Positions 25,229 through 34,450 are shown, numbered from the stretch's first letter. The stretch is 64,000 nucleotides of DNA from Bernardetia sp. (GCA_020630575.1 JAHDBD010000015.1:53471-117470), one strand, 5' to 3'. The notes: generated from the letters alone by a model not told the origin. Made by a program: numbers and translations.

Positions 25229-26167
25229 ATGCAAATCAAACAGTATTCACTTATCGCAGCAGGAGTTGGACTAACAGCTCTTTTGGCTTTTTTACCCAAA
25301 GGGGTTGTAAAAAATGATTCTGATACTTCTGCAAATCGTGATAAAGGTGTTGTTTCGGCTTCTTCTTCTCTCAATCAAGAATCTAGTAAGGAAAATACTA
25401 TTCCTGATGGACATAGTGAAGACGACGGACATGACCATAGTAATTCAGAATCAAATGAAGAAACTCAAAATGCTACTGCACAGCACATGATGACTGTTTC
25501 AGAAGAAGATAAAGAATTATTAAACTCAGCTCGTACTCTTTATTTTGAAGTTTCTAATACGAAAAATGTAAGTCATAACGATAAACATCAAGCATTAGAG
25601 AACTTTATTGAAAATCTCAAAAAAATTAGTTTATTTGATAGTGCTGCCTATTATTTGGCTATTGAAGCAGAAGAAAATCCAACTTTGGGGCATAATCTTG
25701 CTGCTGCTGATGCCTATTATGAAGCCTCTGTTTTTGCTATTGATCCAACAAAAGCAAGTGCAGCCTCTGAAAAAGCAAGGAAGTATTACGAGTTAGTTTT
25801 GAAGGAAAATCCGAAAAATACAGATGCAAAGGCACAACTTGCAATGACCTACGTAACAACTCCTAATCCGATGAAGGGAATTGCAATGCTTAGAGAAATT
25901 GTAGAGCAAGACCCAAATCATACAAAGGCTATTGAGAATTTAGGATTACTTTCTGTACAGTCTGGGCAGTATGACAAAGCTGTTACTCGTTTTGAGAGAT
26001 TAGTAGAACTCAAACCTGATGATGTTTCGGCTCATTTGTATTTGGGAGTAAGCTACAAAGAAACAGGAGCAAAAGAAAAAGCTAGAAAACAATTAGAGTT
26101 TGTCTTTGATAATGCAACTGACCCAGCTTTGAAAGAAGCAGCTAAGGAGTATTTAAAAGGACTCTAA
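25229..26167 (+). CDS. Membrane-anchored TPR protein
   Basis: A 312-residue protein. It starts with one hydrophobic helix (IKQYSLIAAGVGLTALLAFL, residues 3-22), a signal anchor or uncleaved signal. A low-complexity acidic, His-rich linker (about 45-85, PDGHSEDDGHDHSNSESNEE) follows. From about residue 155 there are tetratricopeptide repeats: YYELVLKENPKNTDAKAQLA, MLREIVEQDPNHTKAIENLG, AVTRFERLVELKPDDVSAHL and a partial last one. TPR arrays hold protein partners; the envelope location suggests a scaffold. The DDGHDH stretch might bind metal ions, which is an inference. It lies between HU and the mS38-like gene, all on one strand. Confidence 0.7.
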   Translation: MQIKQYSLIAAGVGLTALLAFLPKGVVKNDSDTSANRDKGVVSASSSLNQESSKENTIPDGHSEDDGHDHSNSESNEETQNATAQHMMTVSEEDKELLNSARTLYFEVSNTKNVSHNDKHQALENFIENLKKISLFDSAAYYLAIEAEENPTLGHNLAAADAYYEASVFAIDPTKASAASEKARKYYELVLKENPKNTDAKAQLAMTYVTTPNPMKGIAMLREIVEQDPNHTKAIENLGLLSVQSGQYDKAVTRFERLVELKPDDVSAHLYLGVSYKETGAKEKARKQLEFVFDNATDPALKEAAKEYLKGL

Positions 26168-26520
26168 ACGTGAAATAAACTGACAAATTGTGTAAAACTC
26201 ACTATTTTTTTATTAATTGTATGATTTTTGCACTATTTATGGTATATTTGCCAAAATTAGGTGTAGAGTAATTAAAATCAATTAAAATTGGTTTCCTTAC
26301 AATTTTTGAGTATATTTTGTTTCAAATTTTTACTCAAAAAAAGCCTTTTGTGATTTAGATTTCAATTCTTTTGAAAAACGGCAAAATTCACTAAATCAAC
26401 CTTATACTTTATTTGACTTATATAATAAATTGGATTGTGTTTTTTCTAATACAGTCATTTATTAGTAATTATATTTCAAAATCATTTTTATAAAATTTTA
26501 ATCATTTAAATCAAAACATT
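26168..26520 (+). other. Intergenic region before the mS38-like gene
   Basis: About 350 AT-rich bases without a gene. A TATATTTG -7-like element lies near 26243. A perfect 10-bp inverted repeat TTTTTGAGTA / TACTCAAAAA (26303-26340, 18-nt loop) could be a terminator of the TPR gene transcript or a leader structure. Confidence 0.35.
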
Positions 26521-26610
26521 ATGCCTTGCGGAAAAAAACGTAAAAGACACAAGATTGCTACTCATAAACGTAAAAAACGTCTTCGTAAAAATCGTCATAA
26601 GAAAAAATAA
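26521..26610 (+). CDS. Tiny basic ribosome-associated protein (AURKAIP1/COX24, mS38-like)
   Basis: A 29-codon gene. The product begins MPCGKKRKRHKIATHKRK and continues with alternating K, R and H to the end (LRKNRHKKK), so more than half the residues are basic. This pattern is that of the AURKAIP1/COX24 domain family, which includes mitochondrial mS38 and the very small actinobacterial ribosomal protein bS22. It probably binds rRNA in the small ribosomal subunit. Such mini-genes are annotated before RNase G/E in other Bacteroidota, as here. A terminator-like hairpin follows 14 bases after the stop. Confidence 0.75.
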   Translation: MPCGKKRKRHKIATHKRKKRLRKNRHKKK

Positions 26611-26624
26611 TTGACACTCTTTAC

Positions 26625-26680
26625 AAAAGCAGACACTTTTAATAAACAGATTTTATCTGTTTCTGAAAGTTTCTGCTTTT
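26625..26680 (+). terminator. Terminator after the mS38-like gene
   Basis: The outer stem AAAAGCAGA / TCTGCTTTT encloses an inner palindrome AAACAGATTTTATCTGTTT. The last four bases are T. This long nested hairpin probably ends the mini-gene transcript before rng. Confidence 0.55.
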
Positions 26681-26914
26681 GGTATTGAAAAGCGTTTGTG
26701 GCAAAATGTAGCAAACACTTTCTGATGTATTTTTGAGATAGATTATTAAAACTCTTATCAATACTATTTAAGACAAGCAAAACAACTGTATTGGATTGTC
26801 TGCTACAAAATTTGCATTCTTTATGCCTAGCCATAAACGAAGCAAAGAATCTTCCTAACCGAGTTAAAGCGCAGGTTAGTTTAGATAAATTATTCAACTA
26901 ATCGAATTACGAAT

Positions 26915-28480
26915 GTGAGTAACGAATTAGTAATTAATGCCACTCCTGAAGGAGGGCGAATTGCGCTTTTGCAAGATAGAAACTTAGTAGAGTTTCATCA
27001 CGATGAGGGAAATCATCAGTTTTCAGTAGGAGATATGTATTTAGGAACAGTAAGACGTATTGTTCCAGGCATGAATGCAGCTTTCATAGACATTGGATAT
27101 GAAAAAGATGCATTTTTGCATTATTTGGATTTAGGTCCAAATGTAAGTTCTTTGATAAAATATACGAAGCAAGTACGTAGTAATAATCCAAAAAACGGAC
27201 AGCAAGACTACAAGTTTACCAACTTCCAGCTTGAAAAGCCAATAGATAAACTCGGTAAAATGGGTGATGTTTTGAAGCCAAATCAGCTTGTTTTGGTACA
27301 AGTAGTTAAAGAACCAATTTCAACAAAAGGACCTCGTTTGTCGTGTCAGCTTTCATTAGCTGGTAGATATTTGGTGTTAGTGCCTTTTGATGAACGTGTT
27401 CTTATTTCTCGTAAAATTACTAGCAAAACCGAACGCCGTCGTCTTCAACGTCTTATAGATTCTATCAAGCCAGAAGGTTTTGGAGTAATTGTACGGACAG
27501 TTGCAGAAGGAAAAGATGTAGCAGAACTCGACAGAGATATGAGTACACTTTCTGATAAATGGCGTGGAGGAATGGCAAATCTTGCTAAGGCAAAGCCTAG
27601 AGATAAAGTAATTGGAGAAATTAGCAAAGCAACTTCTATGCTCAGAGACCTCTTAAATGAGAGTTTTGATAGCATTACAGTAGATGACGCAAGTACATTT
27701 GATACTATAAAGGAATATATTCATAAAATTGCCCCTGATAAAGAACGCATCGTAAAGATGTATAACGGAAGAGGCAAAATTTTTGAAACTTTTGGTATTG
27801 AAAGACAACTCAAATTGCTATTTGGAAAAACAGTAAGTTTGCCAAGTGGTGGATATTTGGTTATCGAACATACAGAAGCTCTGCACGTTGTAGATGTAAA
27901 TAGTGGTAACAAATCGTCCTCAGAAAACGACCAAGAAACTACTGCACTTAAAGTCAATATGGAGGCTGGAGCAGAGGTTGCACGTCAGTTGCAACTTCGT
28001 GATATGGGAGGAATTATTGTGATTGACTTTATAGATATGCGAAAATTAGAGAATCGTCGTGCCTTGTATGATCACATGAAAAAAGTCATGCAAACCGATC
28101 GTTCCAAATTTACTATTTTACCACTTTCTAAGTTTGGATTGATGCAAATTACACGTCAGCGTGTGCGTCCCGAACTAAACATTGCAACTAGAGAAATTTG
28201 TCCTTCGTGTAACGGAACAGGCAAAATTTCGGCATCTATTGGTGTAGCTGAAGCTATTACACACAAGCTAGACTATATCTTAGGCAAACAAAATGAGAAG
28301 AAAGTTACTATTGCTTTACATCCTTATTTATATGCTTTTTTTACAGCAGGATTTATTTCCGAACGTATGAAATGGTTTTTTAAATATTACAAATGGGTAA
28401 CATTAGTAAAAGATTCTTCTTTAGCTCTCACACAGCATCATTTTTATAATGCCAATGGAGAAGAAATAGAAATGGGATAA
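26915..28480 (+). CDS. rng: Ribonuclease G/E family protein
   Basis: A 521-residue endoribonuclease that cuts single-stranded AU-rich RNA and matures rRNA. The start is GTG at 26915 (MSNELVINATPEGGRIALLQ), the usual Bacteroidota opening. The S1 domain is in FSVGDMYLGTVRRIVPGMNA then AFIDIGYEKDAFLHY (about 37-70). Catalytic aspartates are Asp327 in HVVDVNSGN and Asp371 in VIDFIDMRK. The zinc-link CPSCNGTGK (Cys429 and Cys432) is intact, as is the end of the nuclease domain with KLDYILGKQNEKKV. The long C-terminal scaffold of E. coli RNase E is absent, so RNase G is the closer model. The terminator at 28645 is the next strong stop, after 164 AT-rich bases. Confidence 0.93.
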   Translation: MSNELVINATPEGGRIALLQDRNLVEFHHDEGNHQFSVGDMYLGTVRRIVPGMNAAFIDIGYEKDAFLHYLDLGPNVSSLIKYTKQVRSNNPKNGQQDYKFTNFQLEKPIDKLGKMGDVLKPNQLVLVQVVKEPISTKGPRLSCQLSLAGRYLVLVPFDERVLISRKITSKTERRRLQRLIDSIKPEGFGVIVRTVAEGKDVAELDRDMSTLSDKWRGGMANLAKAKPRDKVIGEISKATSMLRDLLNESFDSITVDDASTFDTIKEYIHKIAPDKERIVKMYNGRGKIFETFGIERQLKLLFGKTVSLPSGGYLVIEHTEALHVVDVNSGNKSSSENDQETTALKVNMEAGAEVARQLQLRDMGGIIVIDFIDMRKLENRRALYDHMKKVMQTDRSKFTILPLSKFGLMQITRQRVRPELNIATREICPSCNGTGKISASIGVAEAITHKLDYILGKQNEKKVTIALHPYLYAFFTAGFISERMKWFFKYYKWVTLVKDSSLALTQHHFYNANGEEIEMG

Positions 28481-28644
28481 TCCCATTTTAACAGAAAACT
28501 TACAAAGTTGATTGAATAGTTGTATTAATTCTATTTATTCACTTTCATTTATATAAAAAAAGACATTTAATTGTCACCTACTTAGAGAACTACAAAAGAC
28601 TTAACAAAAGAGAATATTTCCCTCTCCTTTTGTGCAAAAGCAAG

Positions 28645-28684
28645 AAAAACCTTAGCCAACGGAACGGCTAAGGTTTTTTTTTTG
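28645..28684 (+). terminator. Rho-independent terminator downstream of rng
   Basis: A perfect stem AAAAACCTTAGCC / GGCTAAGGTTTTT with loop AACGGAAC, followed by a run of T to 28684. The 300 bases between here and the insertion sequence contain no gene I can support. Confidence 0.9.
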
Positions 28685-28996
28685 ATAAAATTGTCTCGTC
28701 CTAACATAGTGTTTTAGAGACATTTGTCATTTATCACCCTTTTTTATTTTTTCTTATTTAAATGAAAATATATTAATTTAATATTAAATATTAATTTTAA
28801 AAGTTGTTGCAAAGCATTTTTACCATTTGGAAAAATGATTGATGATATTGATACCACCCAATTGTTTAAAAAATACAGTTAATTATTGCTATAATTATAA
28901 TTTATTTAAATGCTACTTTTTTGAAATTTAGGGTGGGGAATGAGAACTACAAATTAAAATATTCCGTTTTGAAATCCAATTTTACAAAAAATTATT

Positions 28997-30156
28997 AGGG
29001 CAACCGTACCAAAATTAGAATTGTTATCTTAGAGGTAAAAATTCTATGGTTAATTTATTTTCTTATTTTTCTATGGTTAATGATTTTCGTGTTTTAGGTC
29101 GTTGCCTTCATAATTTATGTGATATTCTAGGTTTAGTTCTTTGTGGTGTTTTATCTGACTGTGATACCTTCGTAGATATATGTGATTATGGTAGAGATAA
29201 TGAAGTGTTTTTGAAAGATGAGTTGGGCTTTAGTTTTTCTCATGGGATTCCTTCGGAAGATACACTAGAAATGATTTTTAAACACTTAGATACCAATGAG
29301 TTAGAATCTGCTTATCGTCATATAGCAGCAGATATGAGTTTAGCTTTGCGTCAAATAGCTATTGATGGCAAAGAACTTCGCTCTTGTATTCCTCAAGGTA
29401 AAAAACATAGCTTGGTGCAGTTAGTCAATGTTTGGGTTTCTGACCTACAGTTGAGTTTCGGTCAGTATAGAGTAGAAAAAAAGAGCAATGAAATAGAAGC
29501 TATTCCAGAAGTGCTACGACTTATAGACTGCAAAGATAGTGTGGTTAGTATTGATGCCATAGGGTGTCAAAAACAAATAGTATCTGAAATTGTAGAAAAA
29601 GAAGCTGATTATGTGATTGCTCTCAAGAAAAATCAAAAAACACTCTATGAGCAAGTAGAGACAGAAGTGTTACGTCGTCTCAATGATTTACCTACTGCTA
29701 CGCAGTGGGATATTGACCATGGTAGAAGGGAAGAACGAAAAGTATATCTATTAGAAGACTTACATTTTGTTGATGAAGCTCAAAACTGGAAAAAACTAAA
29801 TAGTGTTGCATTGGTGGAAAGAAAAGTATGGAAAAATGACACACTTACAGTAAGCAAAAAGTTATATATCAGTAGCTTAAAAAATATAGTGCCTCAAAAA
29901 ATGGGAGAGTATATTAGAAATCATTGGGCAATAGAGAATGAATTACATTGTCAACTAGATGTAACTTTCAAGGAAGACGATTCAAGAGTAAGACAAGAAA
30001 ACGCAGTTATTAATTTACATACCATAAGAAAATGGGCGTTATTTTTACTCAAAAAAGAACCTTCTAAAATCAGTCTAAAACGAAAACGAAAAAAAGCTGC
30101 TAGAAATAATCAATTTCTAAAAAATCTAATTGCTTAAAATTTAGTACGGTTGCCCT
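28997..30156 (+). mobile_element. Complete ISAs1-family insertion sequence with 11-bp target duplication
   Basis: The left end begins AGGGCAACCGTACCAAAATT and the right end, read inward, begins AGGGCAACCGTACTAAATTT. The first 13 bases are identical. Both ends are flanked by the same 11 bases, AAAAAATTATT (28986-28996 and 30157-30167), which is the target site duplication. The 1160-bp element carries one intact transposase. The perfect duplication and intact frame point to a recent insertion. It landed 76 bases before the ATG of the M14 peptidase gene, so it may have separated that gene from its promoter. Confidence 0.92.
29046..30137 (+). CDS. ISAs1-family transposase
   Basis: A 363-residue DDE transposase of the ISAs1/H-repeat type. 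The N-terminal block FRVLGRCLHNLCDILGLVLC and DTFVDICDYGRDNEVFL are family-typical. The catalytic residues are Asp107 in AIDGKELR, Asp170 in SIDAIGCQ and probably Glu297 in NHWAIENELH, followed by QLDVTFKEDDSRVRQENA. The usual 'LHW.LD' reads 'LHCQLD' here, a small departure. The C-terminal tail KISLKRKRKKAARNNQFL is basic. The frame fills almost the whole element and is uninterrupted, so it is probably functional. Confidence 0.95.
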   Translation: MVNLFSYFSMVNDFRVLGRCLHNLCDILGLVLCGVLSDCDTFVDICDYGRDNEVFLKDELGFSFSHGIPSEDTLEMIFKHLDTNELESAYRHIAADMSLALRQIAIDGKELRSCIPQGKKHSLVQLVNVWVSDLQLSFGQYRVEKKSNEIEAIPEVLRLIDCKDSVVSIDAIGCQKQIVSEIVEKEADYVIALKKNQKTLYEQVETEVLRRLNDLPTATQWDIDHGRREERKVYLLEDLHFVDEAQNWKKLNSVALVERKVWKNDTLTVSKKLYISSLKNIVPQKMGEYIRNHWAIENELHCQLDVTFKEDDSRVRQENAVINLHTIRKWALFLLKKEPSKISLKRKRKKAARNNQFLKNLIA

Positions 30157-30242
30157 AAAAAATTATTAAAAATGCTTTCTATTCTCCAAAAAACTGTAAT
30201 TTGAAGATTCAATTTCATTTTTTACCATTCATTTCTGTTTCT

Positions 30243-32042
30243 ATGAAAAAAATACCTTTACTTTTTGCTGTTTTATTTTTCTATCTATTTATTTTTTCAT
30301 CTTGTTCTATGGCTCAAAAAACAATGTCTTCATCCAAGAATGACTTTTCCATTCCTTTTGATACAAATACAAATCATACAGTTACTTATAAAGAGGGAAT
30401 TGAATTTTTGAATAAGTTATCAGCTGCTTATCCTCAATTTTTGCAAGTCAATGCGTTTGGAATGACTGATAGTGGTGAACCTTTGCACGAAATTATTTTT
30501 GAGATAAATGGAAAATTTAGTCCACTTTCAGAAGCAGAGAAATCAACTAAGTTTGTTGTTTTTATAAATAATGGAATTCATCCAGGGGAATCAGACGGAA
30601 TTGATGCAACTCTAATGCTCTTGCGTGATTTGTGTACAAAAGAAGAAGTTAGAAATCAGTATAAGAATATTGTTTTGGTAGCTATTCCATTTTATAATGT
30701 AAGTGGTGCATTAACAAGAAACTCAACAACAAGAGCCAATCAAAATGGAGCAGAAGAATATGGTTTTCGTGGCAATGTCAAAAATTTAGACTTAAATCGT
30801 GACTTTGTAAAATGTGATTCCAAAAATGCAGAGAGTTTTACCAAAATGTTTCAAAAGTGGCAGCCCTTGGTTTATCTTGAAAATCATGTTTCTAATGGGG
30901 CAGATTATCAATATACCATGACGCACCTAGCAACGCAGGCTGACAAATTAGGAGGCAAAATGGGAGAATTTTTGAATCAAAATTTTACACCAGATTTAGA
31001 AAAAGCGATGATTAGTCGTAATGAAGAAATGACTCCGTATGTAAATGTTTTTGGTTATGACCCTGTAAATGGGTGGGAAGGTTTTATGGATTCACCTCGT
31101 TATTCGACTGGCTATGCAGCTCTTTTTCAAACATTTTCAATGCTGACCGAAACGCACATGTTGAAGCCTTACAACAAACGAGTAAAAGCAACTTCTATTT
31201 TTATGGAAGAACTTTTAAAATATGTTCAAACTAACGGAACAGAACTTCAAAAGATAAAGTCAGAAGACCAAAAAGAAGTCAAAACGCAGAAAGAATTTGT
31301 TTTAAACTGGGAACTGGACAAAGAAAGACATCGAACACTAAATTTTAAAGGCTATGAATCTTCAACAGAAAAAAGTAAAGTTTCAGGTTTGGATAGAATG
31401 AAATACAATACTTCGAAACCTTATGAGAAAGAAGTAAACTATTATGATGCTTTTAAACCCTCTTTAAAAATTGATGTACCAAAAGGATATTTGATTCCAC
31501 TTGCTTATACCGAAGTTTTGGAGCGTTTGAAATGGAATGGAGTGGAAATGGACACTCTAATCAACGAGCAGCACAAAGACCATAAGATAGGTGTTTATTC
31601 TATCAAAGAATATAAAACCTCTCAATCAGCTTATGAAAGTCATTATGTGCATTATGATGTTGAGCTTTCGAAAGAGATAATGACATTTGGAGAAGCTCTA
31701 CGCTATCCAGAGCAAAAATATGTTTTGGTAAAGATGAATCAAGCAGCTAATCGATATATTTTCGAAATGTTAGAGCCACAAGGTAAAGATTCATTTTTTG
31801 CGTGGAATTTCTTTGATGGAATTTTGCAGCAAAAAGAACATTTTTCGCCTTATGTTTTTGAAGATATTGCAGCTAAAATTTTGGAAGAAAATCCTACTCT
31901 GAGAAAAGAGCTAGAAGATAAAAAAGCAAAGGATGAAGAGTTGGCAAAAAGTGCATATTTGCAATTAGAGTTTGTTTATCAACATTCTATACATTATGAA
32001 AAAACACATTTAAAATACCCTGTTTTCAGAGTAGGAGGATAG
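30243..32042 (+). CDS. M14-family zinc carboxypeptidase lipoprotein
   Basis: The start at ATG 30243 (MKKIPLLFAVLFFYLF) gives 599 residues and a lipoprotein signal ending FSSC; the longer TTG frame is not needed. Zinc ligands of M14 peptidases are visible: the HxxE in NNGIHPGESDGID (His113 and Glu116) and a His in YLENHVSNG (His215). Substrate residues are seen in NSTTRAN and LDLNRDF. A Glu in MLTETHMLKPY (Glu303) is the likely general base. The extra C-terminal 280 residues have no assigned fold. The protein probably trims peptides on the cell surface. The ISAs1 element sits directly upstream and a strong terminator follows. Confidence 0.85.
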   Translation: MKKIPLLFAVLFFYLFIFSSCSMAQKTMSSSKNDFSIPFDTNTNHTVTYKEGIEFLNKLSAAYPQFLQVNAFGMTDSGEPLHEIIFEINGKFSPLSEAEKSTKFVVFINNGIHPGESDGIDATLMLLRDLCTKEEVRNQYKNIVLVAIPFYNVSGALTRNSTTRANQNGAEEYGFRGNVKNLDLNRDFVKCDSKNAESFTKMFQKWQPLVYLENHVSNGADYQYTMTHLATQADKLGGKMGEFLNQNFTPDLEKAMISRNEEMTPYVNVFGYDPVNGWEGFMDSPRYSTGYAALFQTFSMLTETHMLKPYNKRVKATSIFMEELLKYVQTNGTELQKIKSEDQKEVKTQKEFVLNWELDKERHRTLNFKGYESSTEKSKVSGLDRMKYNTSKPYEKEVNYYDAFKPSLKIDVPKGYLIPLAYTEVLERLKWNGVEMDTLINEQHKDHKIGVYSIKEYKTSQSAYESHYVHYDVELSKEIMTFGEALRYPEQKYVLVKMNQAANRYIFEMLEPQGKDSFFAWNFFDGILQQKEHFSPYVFEDIAAKILEENPTLRKELEDKKAKDEELAKSAYLQLEFVYQHSIHYEKTHLKYPVFRVGG

Positions 32043-32064
32043 TTTTTGATTTTTATCTAATTTT

Positions 32065-32100
32065 CTAGCACACAGATAAAGCATTCTGTGTGCTAGTTTT
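32065..32100. terminator. Terminator between M14 peptidase and GNAT genes
   Basis: A perfect 11-bp stem CTAGCACACAG / CTGTGTGCTAG with a 10-nt loop and a TTTT tail lies between convergent genes. Confidence 0.85.
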
Positions 32101-32115
32101 GATTTGTAGCCTTTA

Positions 32116-32850
32116 TTATTTTTCTAATTGATAATGTTGCACCAAAAAATCTTCTGAGAAACCTATTCTTTGATACATTTTTTTTGCCATTGAGGAGGCT
32201 TGCAAGGTTGCCAAATTCATTCCTAAACGAATAGATTCATTAAGAACTTGAGACATAATTTGATTTGCAAATCCTTTTCCTCTTTTAGTAGGCAATATTC
32301 CTAAACTGTGTATTCCAACTACCTTTTCTGTAAAATGTAATAGCACTGTACCTACCAACTCGTCTTGAGAGTAAACAGTAAAATAATTTATTTTGTGATA
32401 GGTTTTGTTAAGAGTTTCCTCGCTTATAAGATAACCAAAACATTGCTCAAATGTGGTAGACCAAGTTTTTGCATCTACAGAATTAGTTACTTTTTTCAAT
32501 ATCAATGGTGTTGATACTTCAAATAAATCATTCAGATATAAATTCATTCCATACTGAACCCCTCTTTTTATAAAACCATTCCTTGTAATCAAATTATTGT
32601 TTTTATCTCCATTTGTATCAAAATAAGAAAATATAAGCATTGATGAGTTAAGATTTATCAACTCTGATATTTTAGATAAATCTTCTGATTTAAGTTCAGC
32701 GTCATTATTTAACCAAATTTTATTGGGCCATTGAGAATTTTGGATATAACCATAACTAATGTTATGTTGAACATCATGAGTTTTAAAAATACTGCTTGTT
32801 GTTGTCCAAAGAGAAGTTAGGTTAGTGATATTTGCTTGTATTGTATTCAT
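32116..32850 (-). CDS. GNAT-family N-acetyltransferase
   Basis: A 244-residue protein. The C-terminal GNAT domain has the acetyl-CoA loop in GILPTKRGKGFANQIMSQVL (motif A, R-G-x-G-F/A) preceded by a strand with VVGIHSLG, and motif B with QASSMAKKMYQRIGF. The first 110 residues form a separate N-terminal half with LITRNGFIKRGVQYGMNLYL, probably a second, degenerate GNAT fold. The acetylated substrate is unknown. It is the last gene of a three-gene operon: Crp-type regulator (33954-33358), YdcZ-type transporter (33302-32853), then this gene only 2 bases after the transporter stop. The neighbours suggest detoxification or export of a small molecule. Confidence 0.85.
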   Translation of the reverse strand: MNTIQANITNLTSLWTTTSSIFKTHDVQHNISYGYIQNSQWPNKIWLNNDAELKSEDLSKISELINLNSSMLIFSYFDTNGDKNNNLITRNGFIKRGVQYGMNLYLNDLFEVSTPLILKKVTNSVDAKTWSTTFEQCFGYLISEETLNKTYHKINYFTVYSQDELVGTVLLHFTEKVVGIHSLGILPTKRGKGFANQIMSQVLNESIRLGMNLATLQASSMAKKMYQRIGFSEDFLVQHYQLEK

Positions 32851-32852
32851 TA

Positions 32853-33302
32853 TTAGTTGTCGTTAATTAAAATAATTCCAGTTATTATCACTAAAATGCC
32901 TATTATTCTTTTGGTTGTGATAGGTTCTAATGGTAGATTGAGCCACCCAAAATGCCCAGCAAGTAAAGAGAAAAGAAGTTGTCCAAAAAGTCCAGCAACA
33001 ATCATTTTAGAAACACCTAATCTAGGAATTGTATAAAAATACAAGGAAATCCCAACGAAGCTAAAAAGTCCACCAATAAACCATAAATACCAAGGTATTT
33101 GATAAATTAGATTAAATGTTATTCTATCTTTTGTCATCGAAAAAATAAATAGACTTCCAAAAAAAGCACTACTTATTGAGGTAGCAATCACAGCTAAGAC
33201 CGGTTGCTTTAATAAACTGCCTAGTTGAGAATTGAAACCAGCTTGAATGGCTAAAAAAACACCACCCGTAAAGGCTAATAGATATAAGAGTAATAATTTC
33301 AT
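32853..33302 (-). CDS. DMT-superfamily YdcZ-type (DUF606) membrane protein
   Basis: A 149-residue protein with five hydrophobic helices: about 4-22, 34-54, 69-88, 96-116 and 127-146. The first helix region LLLLYLLAFTGGVFLAIQAG followed by FNSQLG is the DUF606 signature, and the block VSKMIVAGLFGQLLFSLLAG with a conserved Gly-Gln is also typical. Such five-helix units of the drug/metabolite transporter superfamily usually work as dimers. Its place between a Crp-type regulator and an acetyltransferase suggests that the three act together on one compound. Confidence 0.85.
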   Translation of the reverse strand: MKLLLLYLLAFTGGVFLAIQAGFNSQLGSLLKQPVLAVIATSISSAFFGSLFIFSMTKDRITFNLIYQIPWYLWFIGGLFSFVGISLYFYTIPRLGVSKMIVAGLFGQLLFSLLAGHFGWLNLPLEPITTKRIIGILVIITGIILINDN

Positions 33303-33357
33303 ATCCCAAAATTAAGCGATAGATTTATGCTTTGCCTTTACATAGGTTGAGAGTAAA

Positions 33358-33954
33358 TTATTTTTTTAACTCATTTCGAATACGACTGAGTTGTGTGGGA
33401 GTAATCCCAAGATTTGAGGCTATATAATGAAGAGGAACTCTTTTTTCAATATTGGGATGTTGTTCCAAAAACTCTAAATACCTTGTTTTGGCATCTTTTG
33501 TTATTATATCAATTTCACGTTTTTCTTTATCTATTACCCAGTTTTTCTCAAGATATGCGATATAAAAGTTTTTGAGGTCAATATCTTGTTCTATCAGTTT
33601 TTTATATTCATTATAATCAAAACTAATTACTGTACAATTCTCAATCGCTTCTAAGCTAAATTCAGAAGGTTTATTGGTGAGCATTGATACTGTCGAACCC
33701 ACAAAATTTCCCTCTAAAAAGATATTTTTATGATAAGCTTTTCCGTCTTCACAAATAAAATAAGCTATAATACTTCCACTGTACAACAGATAAAGTGTTT
33801 TGGCTGTTTGTCCAATAGTAAGCAAAAAATCTTTTTTGTTTATATGTTGAATATTTGCTTTAGACTCAAGTAATGCAATAGATTCATCACTTGCAGGATA
33901 ATATTGCAAAATAAATTTTTTCAAAAATTGAAAATGTTCGTCTGTTAACTTCAT
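33358..33954 (-). CDS. Crp/Fnr-family transcriptional regulator
   Basis: A 198-residue regulator. The cyclic-nucleotide-binding fold covers about 20-120 (FLLTIGQTAKTLYLLYSGSI, then FLEGNFVGS and SLEAIENCTVISFDYNEYKK). A C-terminal winged helix ends with VPLHYIASNLGITPTQLSRI followed by RNELKK, which is the usual DNA-reading helix. It lacks the Arg-Ser pair of cAMP-binding Crp at the expected place (GNFVGSTVSM), so the ligand is uncertain. It heads the operon that includes the YdcZ-type transporter and GNAT genes. The first codon lies 46 bases from the divergent frameshifted OmpA-like gene, so it may also control that one. Confidence 0.87.
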   Translation of the reverse strand: MKLTDEHFQFLKKFILQYYPASDESIALLESKANIQHINKKDFLLTIGQTAKTLYLLYSGSIIAYFICEDGKAYHKNIFLEGNFVGSTVSMLTNKPSEFSLEAIENCTVISFDYNEYKKLIEQDIDLKNFYIAYLEKNWVIDKEKREIDIITKDAKTRYLEFLEQHPNIEKRVPLHYIASNLGITPTQLSRIRNELKK

Positions 33955-33999
33955 AGTTATTGAATCATAATTTTTACAAAAAAAAAGTAATTTTACCTT

Positions 34000-34450
34000 A
34001 TGAAAATACCATTTATAATTTTATTCTTTGGATTAATTCTTAATTCATCAAATCAAACGCACCCTGCTTCATTTAGTTATGACGATGAAAAATTTTACAA
34101 AGGACAAACTAAAACTTTGGATTTGAAACAGTTATCCTGTAGAGTTTATGACAATTCAAACATTATTGTAATAGATAGTTTATTATTTCTTTTTAAAGAA
34201 ACATCAAGAATTGAAAATAGAGATTGCAGCTTATTCAATTTGTAGAGGAAGTGAAAAATACAATTTACTTTTTACAGAACGAAGAGCAAATTCTATAAAA
34301 CAGTTTTTAGTCAATAAAGGAATAGGTAAAAATAGACTTTCTGCAAAAGGATATGGAAGATTTCTTTTCAAAGATTGTCCAAATTGCAATGAATGTAAAA
34401 ATGAAAAAGTAGATATTGCAAATGGGTTGATAGAAGTGATAATTCTCTAA
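34000..34450 (+). pseudogene. OmpA-like gene broken by a frameshift
   Basis: The first frame gives a signal peptide (MKIPFIILFFGLILNSSNQT) and runs to 34245, but it loses sense after VIDSLLFLF. The +1 frame continues with LKKHQELKIEIAAYSICRG then FTERRANSIKQFLVNKGIG and LSAKGYG up to 34450. This is the peptidoglycan-binding OmpA C-terminal pattern (KIEI..., RA..I..FL...GI, GYG). Removing one T from the five T at 34190-34194 would restore one frame. So there is one inserted base, either a real mutation or a sequencing error. The usual D/H of OmpA 'GHTD' is replaced by AYS. Confidence 0.7.

Noticed and set aside
28695..28720. CCTAACATAG(T/C)GTT shared with 63950-63970
   Set aside because: Only about 13 bases match and there is no further symmetry; chance similarity is likely.
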